A DNA stretch of 64,000 bases from Zymoseptoria tritici IPO323 (lineage: Eukaryota; Ascomycota; Dothideomycetes; Mycosphaerellales; Mycosphaerellaceae): NCBI RefSeq assembly GCF_000219625.1, contig NC_018218.1, positions 4,712,001 through 4,776,000 on the forward strand, read 5' to 3'. The position numbers were made by a program, and so were the translations under genes. The stretch's first letter is position 1. Each line of letters opens with the position of its first letter. Positions 10,097 to 18,215 of this stretch are shown here, one piece after another. Below the pieces are notes generated by a model. It did not search any database. It was given only the letters and a program-made list of their open reading frames with translations, and was not told where the DNA came from.

Positions 10097-12022
10097 TCAT
10101 CCCGTGAACTGCAGATGTTCTGACTTTGTCAGAACATGGCCTGGGCCGAGCCTTACACGAGTTCCTTTAGCAATCTTGGTCACGGCCGCCAAATCTCCCG
10201 CGCTAGCAAGTGACTCCCGTAGTTCCTGATCGCAACCGAAAACCATCAGAGCCAGACTACTATCCGCTCGCTTTTCAAGGCCTCTGTAGGATGTATTCCA
10301 AGCAGTGAGGATTAAGAGTACCAGCGTCAACAAGACCAACGAAGCCGGCACTATGACCCAGTACCATGTCACCCTGTAGATCGCCGTGTCCTTGTAAGCT
10401 TCGCCAGCTACAGAAACAGTGTTCTCGAAGTAGGAGGATCTCAGAGCTTGAGTCAAACTCTTGGCAATATTGTCAACACGCTCCGTGAGCACAATTTTGT
10501 GCGACCGATCAAGTGAGCTCTGTGTGCTTGGGTCCTGCGAAACGAGCGACACCAAGTAGTTCAGGATTCCTCCTTTGATCCCTCCGGAGTCACCCAGATC
10601 TCCCTTTTCGTCCCCAAGCAGGAGAATCAGCCTCGAGGCTGTGTTTAGCAGATGCAGTGCGGGAAAAAGCAGCCTGTCGTTCGAATTGGGCGGATCAACA
10701 GGGATCGTAATATTGCAAGTGGAGGTCAGCGGCTCGCGGGGAGATCCTCCGGGAAACCACTGTGCACTCAGTGGATCTTGCTGGACTGCTCCTTTGAAGA
10801 CTTTGAAGGTTTCGCCGGTTTGGTCAACGGCATCAGCAGGAAGGTCGAATTGGCCGTTGGCCAGTCCTCGTCTCCAGGGTGAGCAGCCCCGTGCTTCAAG
10901 AGTATTCACTGCTATCGCAGGGCCCAGCGGCGTTTCGGACCAGGTTCCGTTCTTGTACTCGGCTCGAACTTTGCGAGCACGGAGCTGCAGAATGCACTCA
11001 ACAGCAGCGGCAGTATCAATCTGCTCTTTGCCTTGGATACGAGTATCTGAGGCTGTCGCAAAGAAGTCGAGAAGCAAGTGTCCTCGATCCTGAAACGCCA
11101 CTGACGGAAAATTGGTAGCGAGACCATAAGGATAGCCTGCCTTCAGGCCATTCGGCAAGGACCATGTATCATTGTCCCGGCTCAATTGCTCTGTGAGGTT
11201 ACTGCATTCGCTCTCGACGACCAGGGTCCAGTACGGGCTCCAGGTACAGTTTGCAGCAGCGCAATTCGGCGCAAAGGGGAATTCTCGTGGCTCTGGCGCG
11301 ATGAGGCCCGCGTACAAGGCAGCATCGAAGGCGTCACCGTCAACGCTTGGCTCCGAGATTCCAAAAACGCCGATACTCCCGGTAGGCGCAGTGACCATGC
11401 TGATGGTGCCTGAGTAAGGACTTGTAAGATTGAAAATTGGAACAGTTGGTATCGTCGCGTTCAGCTGGCGAGGTTCCACTTCTTGGTTGAGAATCTGCTG
11501 GACGAACGGCCCGACTCCAGCGACCGCAAGAGTCAGAAACGCACCAAGAGCAGCAAGAAGCCTGATGATCCTCGTCAGCGTAGTCGACAGGTGATATGAG
11601 CATGAGAAACGATACCTGTTCGGCCTTGTGACAAGCAGTACAGCACTGCCCCAGACGGTGCGGCTGGCTTCATCAAAGAGCTCGACATCGCTCAGCGGGC
11701 GGCTTGTTGTATAGTGGTTCCATTTCAGTTGAGCAATGCACTTTGGAATTGGTACCATTAACGCCATGTACAAGAACGTGACGAGAAGAGACAAAACCGC
11801 ATTGAGGGTTATTGGTACTTGGGACTGCCATCGAGCGGTCGTTTCTCCATCGTAGGCTTGCAGTACTGCGATGATGGCGGCAGTGATCAAGACACTGGTC
11901 GTCCAGCCAAGAAACTCCGGCCACCACTTGAATATCGAAACATGCTTTGGATCGGTGTTAGTCGACAGCTGCATAGCGTATTTCGTGGCATTTGGGTCCA
12001 ATCTGATCTCCGGGCGGGCCAT
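10097..12022 (-). CDS. DUF3176 family membrane protein
   Basis: Conserved filamentous-fungal membrane protein of unknown function. Read as one exon it has 641 residues. The family pattern is clear: KWWPEFLGWTTSVLITAAII (TM1), PITLNAVLSLLVTFLYMALM (TM2), CIAQLKWNHY, RPLSDVELFDEASRTVWGS, then GAFLTLAVAGVGPFVQQIL (TM3). A large Cys-containing extracytoplasmic region follows (NCAAANCTWSPY and several NxT/S sites), and a final TM at VTWYWVIVPASLVLLTLVLL. A possible 45-nt intron (11571-11615, GTATCG...GACGAG) is in frame and stop-free; removing it gives PNRIIRLLAALGAF, which fits the family slightly better, so 626 residues is an alternative. A short hairpin lies at its 3' end (10115-10137). It faces the AKAP7-like gene across a 686-bp divergent promoter. 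Confidence 0.85.
   Translation of the reverse strand: MARPEIRLDPNATKYAMQLSTNTDPKHVSIFKWWPEFLGWTTSVLITAAIIAVLQAYDGETTARWQSQVPITLNAVLSLLVTFLYMALMVPIPKCIAQLKWNHYTTSRPLSDVELFDEASRTVWGSAVLLVTRPNRYRFSCSYHLSTTLTRIIRLLAALGAFLTLAVAGVGPFVQQILNQEVEPRQLNATIPTVPIFNLTSPYSGTISMVTAPTGSIGVFGISEPSVDGDAFDAALYAGLIAPEPREFPFAPNCAAANCTWSPYWTLVVESECSNLTEQLSRDNDTWSLPNGLKAGYPYGLATNFPSVAFQDRGHLLLDFFATASDTRIQGKEQIDTAAAVECILQLRARKVRAEYKNGTWSETPLGPAIAVNTLEARGCSPWRRGLANGQFDLPADAVDQTGETFKVFKGAVQQDPLSAQWFPGGSPREPLTSTCNITIPVDPPNSNDRLLFPALHLLNTASRLILLLGDEKGDLGDSGGIKGGILNYLVSLVSQDPSTQSSLDRSHKIVLTERVDNIAKSLTQALRSSYFENTVSVAGEAYKDTAIYRVTWYWVIVPASLVLLTLVLLILTAWNTSYRGLEKRADSSLALMVFGCDQELRESLASAGDLAAVTKIAKGTRVRLGPGHVLTKSEHLQFTG
10115..10137. 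repeat. Short perfect hairpin at the DUF3176 3' coding end
   Basis: Ten-base arms (10115-10124 and 10128-10137) separated by TTT. It lies within the final codons on the minus strand (HVLTKSEHL). A role in 3' end formation is only a guess. Confidence 0.7.
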
Positions 12023-12708
12023 CGGTGCAGAGTCGAGGAAGTAATTTTTCTCAAGTGGAGGCTAGCCACCGAGTACGATTCGTGTAAATAGAAACCGAAC
12101 AGCGAGTCGAATATATTTCTACAACTCCCATCTCGGGACCAGTCTGGCTCCATGGTGTAACGCATTCGCTATTAATGGGCATTAGCCGCCGGCGTTCCAC
12201 GCCGCACGGCGGAGTGGAGACCTTGTGCGTATCGCTGCAGACCGGCCGGCGCCTATTTACCCTCGTTGCAGACGACGGCAGAGCCAGTCTAGCCAGCGCA
12301 TGCCAATTGTGGCGGAGGTTGATGTATGTTCGTGTGGTGACAGAGTGGAGAAAGGGTGATGCAGATGTGAAGTCGAGCTTGGACTTCCACTTGTTCGTTG
12401 GGGCCTCTTGCCGCGTAGAGTATAGTCCGGCAGTAGTGTATACCATCACGACAAGGCAAAGTTCCAGGTTGGCATTCATTCACTTCGGATTTTGAACTGT
12501 CTGAAGCGACCCAATCACCGAGAGTCCTGTCTACCGGCTGGTGAGGAACTCTCGCCCAACAGATCGGGCTCCTTTGCGTTCATGTACACCTGGCACCCGA
12601 TCCGTCATAGTGCCTCCTTCTTTCGTGCTCCGAAAGGCCGTCTGGCCATGCATACCCAGGAGATATACGGTCTACTTACCAAATTGCTATCCGCGTCAAT
12701 ATCCTACG
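12023..12708. promoter_or_regulatory. Divergent promoter between DUF3176 and AKAP7-like genes
   Basis: 686 bp between two divergent starts. It includes a GC-rich imperfect dyad around 12185-12215. Open frames here show no family resemblance. Confidence 0.4.
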
Positions 12709-13596
12709 ATGAGTTCCGGAAGCAGTGCAAATCGGTCAAACAAGAAGAGCTCGCCAGGTGGTAAGAGGCCTCCTTTGACGCACTTTCTATGCGTGCCTCT
12801 GGTGACGCCCGCATCGGAGTCACAACTCCAGACATCTCTCAAGACGTTCCGGGGTGAGGTCTCCCCTTCGTCGCCCAGTGAAAACATCACCGCAGCCAGA
12901 GGTGCTCATGCGAGTCCACAGACGCCTGCCGCCATTCCGACCATCCCTCATGCCGCAATCCGCCCCGTCGGTACTCTGCATTGCACATTGGGAGTCATGA
13001 GCCTCGACCAGAACCAACTCGCAGCAGCGATCGAGCTGCTCCAATCGTGCGAAGTGACGAAGCTATTCGAGGACTCAGCCACAACAGGAGGTCTTGATTC
13101 GTCGCCACTCACTATCGAGCTCAAAGGTCTTGTCTCAATGCATGCTCCGCAAAGCACTTCGATCCTATACGCGGAGCCGGTCGACTCTTCACAACGGCTG
13201 TATCCCTTTTGCGTTGCTTTACAGGCACTGTTCAGAAGCAAAGGCTTCCTCATCCCAAACGACAGGTCTTTGAAGTTGCATGCCACTATCATCAACACGA
13301 TATACGCCAAAGGTAATCGTAAATCTACCAGGCAGAAGCTCGACTCGACTGTTCCTGGTCCTGCCGCTGAAAAGCTCGAAGACCGGTCTCGAGGACATGG
13401 TCCGAATGCGAAGGCGCCGATCAAGCTGGACGCGAGGCCTCTGATAGAGAAGTACGAAGACTTTCTGTGGGCGAAGAACATTGTGCTTGACCGGATCGCT
13501 ATTTGTGAGATGGGAGCAAAGAAAGTGCACGATGCTCAGGGAAATGTGGTGGAAGAAAAGTACACCGAGGTCGCTCATGTTGAGCTACCAACTTGA
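12709..13596 (+). CDS. AKAP7/ASCC1-type 2H phosphoesterase domain protein
   Basis: Belongs to the 2'-5' RNA ligase-like (2H) superfamily, AKAP7 NLS-domain branch; members hydrolyse cyclic or 2'-5' linked nucleotides or bind RNA. 295 residues, single exon. The two catalytic HxT motifs are both present: LHCTLGVMSL near residue 88 and LHATIINTIYA near residue 190. THFLCVPLVT at the start and the C-terminal IVLDRIAICEMGAKKV also fit the domain. The ATG at 12709 (MSSGSSANRSNKKSS) is chosen because the domain starts soon after, at PPLTHFLCVPL; the frame stays open further upstream but that part looks like leader. A basic Ser-rich N-terminus could be nuclear targeting. Substrate not predictable. Confidence 0.87.
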   Translation: MSSGSSANRSNKKSSPGGKRPPLTHFLCVPLVTPASESQLQTSLKTFRGEVSPSSPSENITAARGAHASPQTPAAIPTIPHAAIRPVGTLHCTLGVMSLDQNQLAAAIELLQSCEVTKLFEDSATTGGLDSSPLTIELKGLVSMHAPQSTSILYAEPVDSSQRLYPFCVALQALFRSKGFLIPNDRSLKLHATIINTIYAKGNRKSTRQKLDSTVPGPAAEKLEDRSRGHGPNAKAPIKLDARPLIEKYEDFLWAKNIVLDRIAICEMGAKKVHDAQGNVVEEKYTEVAHVELPT

Positions 13597-13700
13597 AGGA
13601 CCACGGGGTTTTTAGCCTGTCGAGTAAGAAGGAGCTCAATGAAGGCCAATCATATCGCCATGCAGGACGTTGAAGTCAGTTTGTCCAGGTCTGGCAATCT

Positions 13701-13964
13701 ACCTCCGTGCTTCCGCTCAAACTGCACCATCCAAGCCAACCGAGCCATACCTGTACGGTTAAAGTTGCGCGGAAGATTGGGGAGATGTGCATCAGAACCG
13801 TTGCTATCACGATCTTGTCGGCAATGTATTTTGTCGGCAATGTGTCTTGTCGGCAATGTGTCTTGTCGGCAATATGTCTCTACGCTGTCGGGTGAAATGC
13901 ACCGCACAAGGTGGGCCTGATTGGTTGAGTTGGAGTGTTGCAGTTTGAGCGGAAGGATGGAGGT
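13701..13964. repeat. Imperfect inverted repeat enclosing a minisatellite (MITE-like)
   Basis: Left arm 13701-13740 and right arm about 13927-13964 are inverted copies. The core of 16 bp is perfect (13711-13726 against 13939-13954), and shorter matches continue on both sides. The enclosed 200 bp carries the 16-bp tandem repeat. No obvious target-site duplication was found by eye. Confidence 0.6.
13814..13877. repeat. Four tandem copies of a 16-bp unit
   Basis: Unit CTTGTCGGCAATGTGT repeated four times with three or four substitutions in all. There are no spacers between copies. Confidence 0.95.
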
Positions 13965-14400
13965 AAAGGATACTCATCAAGGTCGTAGATCGCAGGGCGA
14001 GGTCTCTGGGGGCAGACATGTCTGTTCAGAGGACACTGGCGCCGAGCACTTTGGTAGGCTGGATGGGTCTGGACATGGTGCTGAAGTTGCTGTATAACAG
14101 ACGTAGCATCACATGTATAAGGCACGACCGATATCAGGTAGTCCGGCGGAGCAGCAGTACTTCACGAGGACAGAAGAGTGGATCGTCGCTGGTCATAACA
14201 TTTTGTTTTTCAGAATGCAGTTCCGCATTTGTGCCATGGTATTCTACTTTTAGTGAACCTTCCAGTGCACGGCGCTGCTTCTTCCGTCTCAGGAACGGAC
14301 CACTTGCAGCCGCAGTCCTCGCCCATTCCTTGCAACAAATGCAGCACCCAGCCTTGCCAAAACGCCGAACAGTCGAAGCAGAAGATTGTCTGTGATACTT

Positions 14401-15114
14401 CTACTTCCTGATAGCACGCTGGTAGAAGGCAAGCTCCTCACCCTCCAAGATGTAACCATCGACACGACCGCTCTGGCCAGGACGGCTGGCAACAACGGCG
14501 TAAAGACGACCGGCTTCGAACTGGCGCTCAAGAGCGGACTCGACCTTGCCCTGTGCGGTGTGGCGCTCCTTTTGCTTGCTCTCAACGGACTTGCTCTTCT
14601 TCACCTCCTCCTCGGCCTTCTGCTGGCGTCTGCGGCCAAGGGCGGCGCCGTAGTGGGCCTCGTACCACTGTCGGAATGGGGCGGCATCGACCTGGACGAC
14701 GGCGGACTTGGTGAGGGTGTTGGTGCGGACCAACTCGTTGTTCGAAGGGTGGAAAGCGACGGCGATGACACGGACTTTGCGGGCGATGCCCTCGCTGCCC
14801 CAGGAGAAGTTGCCGGAATCGAGACGGAGTGCGCGGAACTTGCGGTTGCCACCGCGGGTGCGGACGAGATGGACTCGCTTGGCTCCGATACGGGTGTTGG
14901 CCGGTTGGCGACCCTTCTCGAAAGCTCTGTCTTTACATCAATATGATGTGCCAACGGGAGACGATCGGTTTATGCATACCTCTTCTTGCGGTAGTATGCG
15001 CGCTTAGCACCGGAGGCGCTGCGCTTGTGACGGGAGTCACGAGAGATACTGTGAGGAGGTCAGCGACTGACGGTGGTATCGATCGTGGAAGTGTTGGCAA
15101 GATCTGTACCCCAT
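14401..15114 (-). CDS. RPS8: 40S ribosomal protein eS8
   Basis: Small-subunit ribosomal protein. Exons 15110-15114 (only ATGGG), 14980-15048 and 14401-14926 total 600 nt, 199 residues, equal to yeast eS8. The spliced start is MGISRDSRHKRSASGAKRAY, then YRKKRAFEKGRQPANTRIGA, RTRGGNRKFRALRLDSGNFS, VVQVDAAPFRQWYEAHYG and RPGQSGRVDGYILEGEELAF. Introns are 61 and 53 nt. A five-nucleotide first coding exon is unusual but common in fungal ribosomal-protein genes. A likely 97-nt 5'-UTR intron lies upstream. The product is certain. Confidence 0.97.
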
Positions 15115-15135
15115 GATTGCGGTTGGCGAAGAGTT

Positions 15136-15232
15136 CTGTGAAAAGATCTATTAGTCTTGCGCCGAAAGTCGTAGAGGCTGGAGCAGCAGAGATTCTGTCT
15201 GTGTGTCCAGTATTCGGAGGGTTGGAACGTAC
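15136..15232 (-). other. Probable 5'-UTR intron of the eS8 gene
   Basis: On the minus strand the stretch begins GTACGT and ends TTTTCACAG, with an ACTAATAG-type branch candidate about 20 nt before the acceptor. It lies 21 nt upstream of the eS8 ATG. Inferred from splice signals only. Confidence 0.5.
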
Positions 15233-15565
15233 GAATTGACTGTCGCTTCACCTGGGCAATGTGTTGTGCTGCTTCGAGCGTTGTCGTCGTTCAAGTTCAA
15301 AGTCGGCGCCAAATTCGACTCGTGGAGGAGCCAAGACATTTCGATTGGAAAGAACCAAAACGGCCCGCTCCGGCGCTTCGGCCGATCACGTGCTTGCGGC
15401 TGAATCAAGTGCTGAGTGCTCGCGTGTCGTTCCTGCAATCTCACTCTACGTGAACATGGTGAATTTCACAATTGCGAAATCGCTGCGTACGATCCCTATG
15501 CTAAGGACACGCTCATGACCAAGCAGTAACGCCAACAATGCATCCTCAGCTTACCGACCTCGCGT
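15233..15565. promoter_or_regulatory. Promoter region of the eS8 gene
   Basis: 333 bp between the probable eS8 5'-UTR intron and the stop of the secreted-protein gene on the same strand. No coding signal. Specific elements not recognised. Confidence 0.4.
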
Positions 15566-16216
15566 TCACCACTGCTTCAAAGCCATGACCTTCTGCCATC
15601 CAGCGATCCGATCACCCGTCAAAGTCGTTCCAACGCAATCCTCGATGTAACTCTTAAAGCCGGCTTCAGTCCCTGCCGCAAGCCCGTCTTCAATCGCAGC
15701 ATCGCACTGCGTCCTCAAGAACCAGGCCGCCGAACCAAAACTCCACTGATCACCACTGACAAGCTCCAACACAGCAGCCGGTCCCTCGCCTTTTGCCTTC
15801 TCGACATCTGCAGGAGTGATACCACAATTTGTGCAGACAATTGACAAATATTCCGCGTACTTTTCGTTGAAATCCGCGCTTTGCATGTTCCTCGTGCCCT
15901 GTCCGGGTCTTCCTGGTGCCGGGAAGTGATTCTTGTTGTACTTGAAGTCGCCGCTTTCGAACAGCATGATGGCCACCAAAGCTGCTTGCGCGCCGAAGCT
16001 GGAGATGGCGAAATTGGTGAAGCTGATGGCGATGGCAGGTGCTGCTGCGCTCGCGGTGCGACACTCGTCTGCGTAGGTCGCTTCTGTGCAAGATTCGGTG
16101 TCTGCCGCGATTCGAATCAGGTCTGCTGCGGTAATGGCGGTGTTGTATTGTGGAGGACGTATGGCTTGAACGATGGTCGTCAAACCAAATATTGTTAGAG
16201 TCTTGAACGCGAACAT
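15566..16216 (-). CDS. Conserved fungal secreted cysteine protein, unknown function
   Basis: 216 residues with a signal peptide (MFAFKTLTIFGLTTIVQA, cleavage near residue 18). Mature part begins RPPQYNTAITAADLIRIAAD. Six cysteines after cleavage (SCTEAT, DECRT, CTNC, TQCDA, EDCVG) suggest three disulfides. I recognise a conserved fungal pattern, LFESGDFKYNKNHFPAPGR followed by GQGTRNM and then SFGSAAWFLRTQC, seen in small secreted proteins without an assigned activity; the helical layout with ESG could be lysozyme-like, but I cannot show catalysis. Single exon. Start is the first ATG giving a signal peptide. Could be an effector-like or cell-wall protein. Confidence 0.75.
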   Translation of the reverse strand: MFAFKTLTIFGLTTIVQAIRPPQYNTAITAADLIRIAADTESCTEATYADECRTASAAAPAIAISFTNFAISSFGAQAALVAIMLFESGDFKYNKNHFPAPGRPGQGTRNMQSADFNEKYAEYLSIVCTNCGITPADVEKAKGEGPAAVLELVSGDQWSFGSAAWFLRTQCDAAIEDGLAAGTEAGFKSYIEDCVGTTLTGDRIAGWQKVMALKQW

Positions 16217-18215
16217 GTTGAGTTGATCTCAGGATGTCGATCGAGTCAGGGCGAAGACGCTTCTCCAGCCAGGACGAAGAGTTCACTGTGTTTTCCTTGA
16301 CCTGGTATTCGTGTATGAAATTGCTTGACCGAAGTTCAAGTTTGCGATCTGAGGACGCGATTCTAAAACCAGCCCGTCGAATGTTTGCTGTGTCTGACAG
16401 GTAGAAGAGGTACAGGACACAAGAGTACACCGCCTTGTGGAATGATCGTAGATGTATAAAGGACCGGGAGTACTTACTTAGCGGATGCAGGAACAAGGGA
16501 TTCGGCCAACAACTGAACGGGACTTGAATATCCCCTGGGCCACGTTGGAGGACCATTTTGTCTCTCGTAGTTGATGGAAGTGGAACATCCCCCGTACGGT
16601 GTTGTTCAAGAAGGGATGAAACGGAAAGGGAGCCGACACAGCCGTAGAGGCTTCAAGCTTGGCCAATGAACGGAGAGGACGTCAAATGCTCACCTCTGCT
16701 TTGATACATCCCACGCGGTACAGCCCAGTTGAGCTGGCAGACAATACGTGCAGCAACAGAACTGGTAGCGTCTGTGCCGAGCACGATAGGTCTGAGCAGT
16801 TGCAGCGCATTGGCAGATGCCAGTTCGGGACGTCTTCCTCGAAGCTCATATCACGGAAGTCGCTGCGATGAACTCTGAAGTGCAATACGTTCCCTGAGAA
16901 AACGTCGCGAGAAAAAATGCATCACGAAAGGGTGCGACCTGTATTGGCACACTCATTATTCTCCGCGGCTGAATCACTTCACAGCCTCGCAACGCCCAAC
17001 ACTACCGCCGAAGCGGCCGCACAGGACGTAGGAACGTCTCACCGCCGAGCCACAACTCGGCGCTGCTGCCACGTGAGCACTGTCAAGCCCGGTCGACAGG
17101 AATGGTGATCATATAATCATCGGGATCGTTGTGCACCGGCTTGCACGCATCCGGTTGGAAGCCATAGTCGGTCTGGGATCGTCCGTTCTCAGATCTGTGT
17201 GGAGCGCCTTGATGCGTGAACTGTCTGTCTTGGGTGATACGTGTGAACATGACTCCTCGTTGTTATGTGCAATGCGATATGTGTCCTCTGAGGTGATGAG
17301 TAATCCTCTTCACCGGAATCGGTCGCATCGAATGCGCCGCTTTTCGAGACGCGAAGGATTCTTGACCGGTCACGATGCTGTGCCACCGACGAGGCGTCGA
17401 CCAATCGATAAGCCCGCTATCGTCCTGGGGTCCAGACCTCAGGCACTACCTCGTCCCAGTCAGACCAACGCCGTGCTCTTCAGTACGAAGCATCTCATAA
17501 AGCGTCGAGTCACTTCATGGTCGAACAGGAGAACTTCGCTCATGTTGTGAATGTCGAGTTGTTGTAGAGTCGATGTGTGAAAGAAGATCGAGACATCCAT
17601 TCCATAGATTGTCGCTGCTTATTAAGAACTCGTTCCTTCCCACGCTAGATCGTTTTGGAGCGTGGAATAGGCAGCAGCCACTAACGACGTCTCCTGCCTT
17701 GCGACATGCTTGCCAACAAAACCACAGACGATCGCGTCGCTCTCCTTTGCTCTTCTCCACGCCAGATTTCGATCCTCAGGTTTCCCTCGTTGTCGCCATT
17801 GGAAGTGAGTCGTTCATGAGACCACATCGCCACAATTGCTCCGCCATCCTCGTTCATTACCGCCAACACCACCGTCCCGATCCCCTCATCCTTCCCCGGA
17901 CTCGACCGCAGCATCCATATACTTCTCCCGTCACCACACGATATCGGGTCCTTGACCGTGACGCTGCTTGATAGCACTGGAGTCTCAACATCAAGATCTC
18001 GAGCTTTGCCATTCGCCTCGGATATACCCCAACCAGAGTTGCATTAGATGTGGGAAGCATAAACGCGATTCGATTCATCGCTTGGATTGATCGATCCGTG
18101 AGTCACATATCTCTCAATCACGCTGCATGCAAGCAGGGACCGCTCTAACTCCTCGTAGCTTACCGCACGCTCGGCTCCCTCCCAGACTATTACATCGCCT
18201 CACCTCTCGCCCAAC
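16217..18215. other. Two-kilobase intergenic region
   Basis: Separates the secreted-protein gene (-) from the C2H2 factor (+). It must contain both promoters and probably a long 5' leader for the factor; the last 500 bp are pyrimidine-rich on the plus strand. I looked for split genes on both strands and found no family motif, tRNA or clear repeat. Confidence 0.5.

Larger units (their letters stand above)
13597..14400. other. Intergenic region with repeats between AKAP7-like and eS8 genes
   Basis: Convergent spacer of 804 bp. It contains a 4-copy 16-bp tandem repeat and a pair of inverted arms, listed separately. No protein-coding signal seen. Confidence 0.6.

Noticed and set aside
13814..13877. 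Possible CRISPR-like array
   Set aside because: Units are contiguous with no spacers, and the genome is eukaryotic; it is a minisatellite.
17131..17550. Plus-strand 139-codon frame in the 2-kb gap
   Set aside because: No family resemblance, low-quality composition and no splice-linked continuation.
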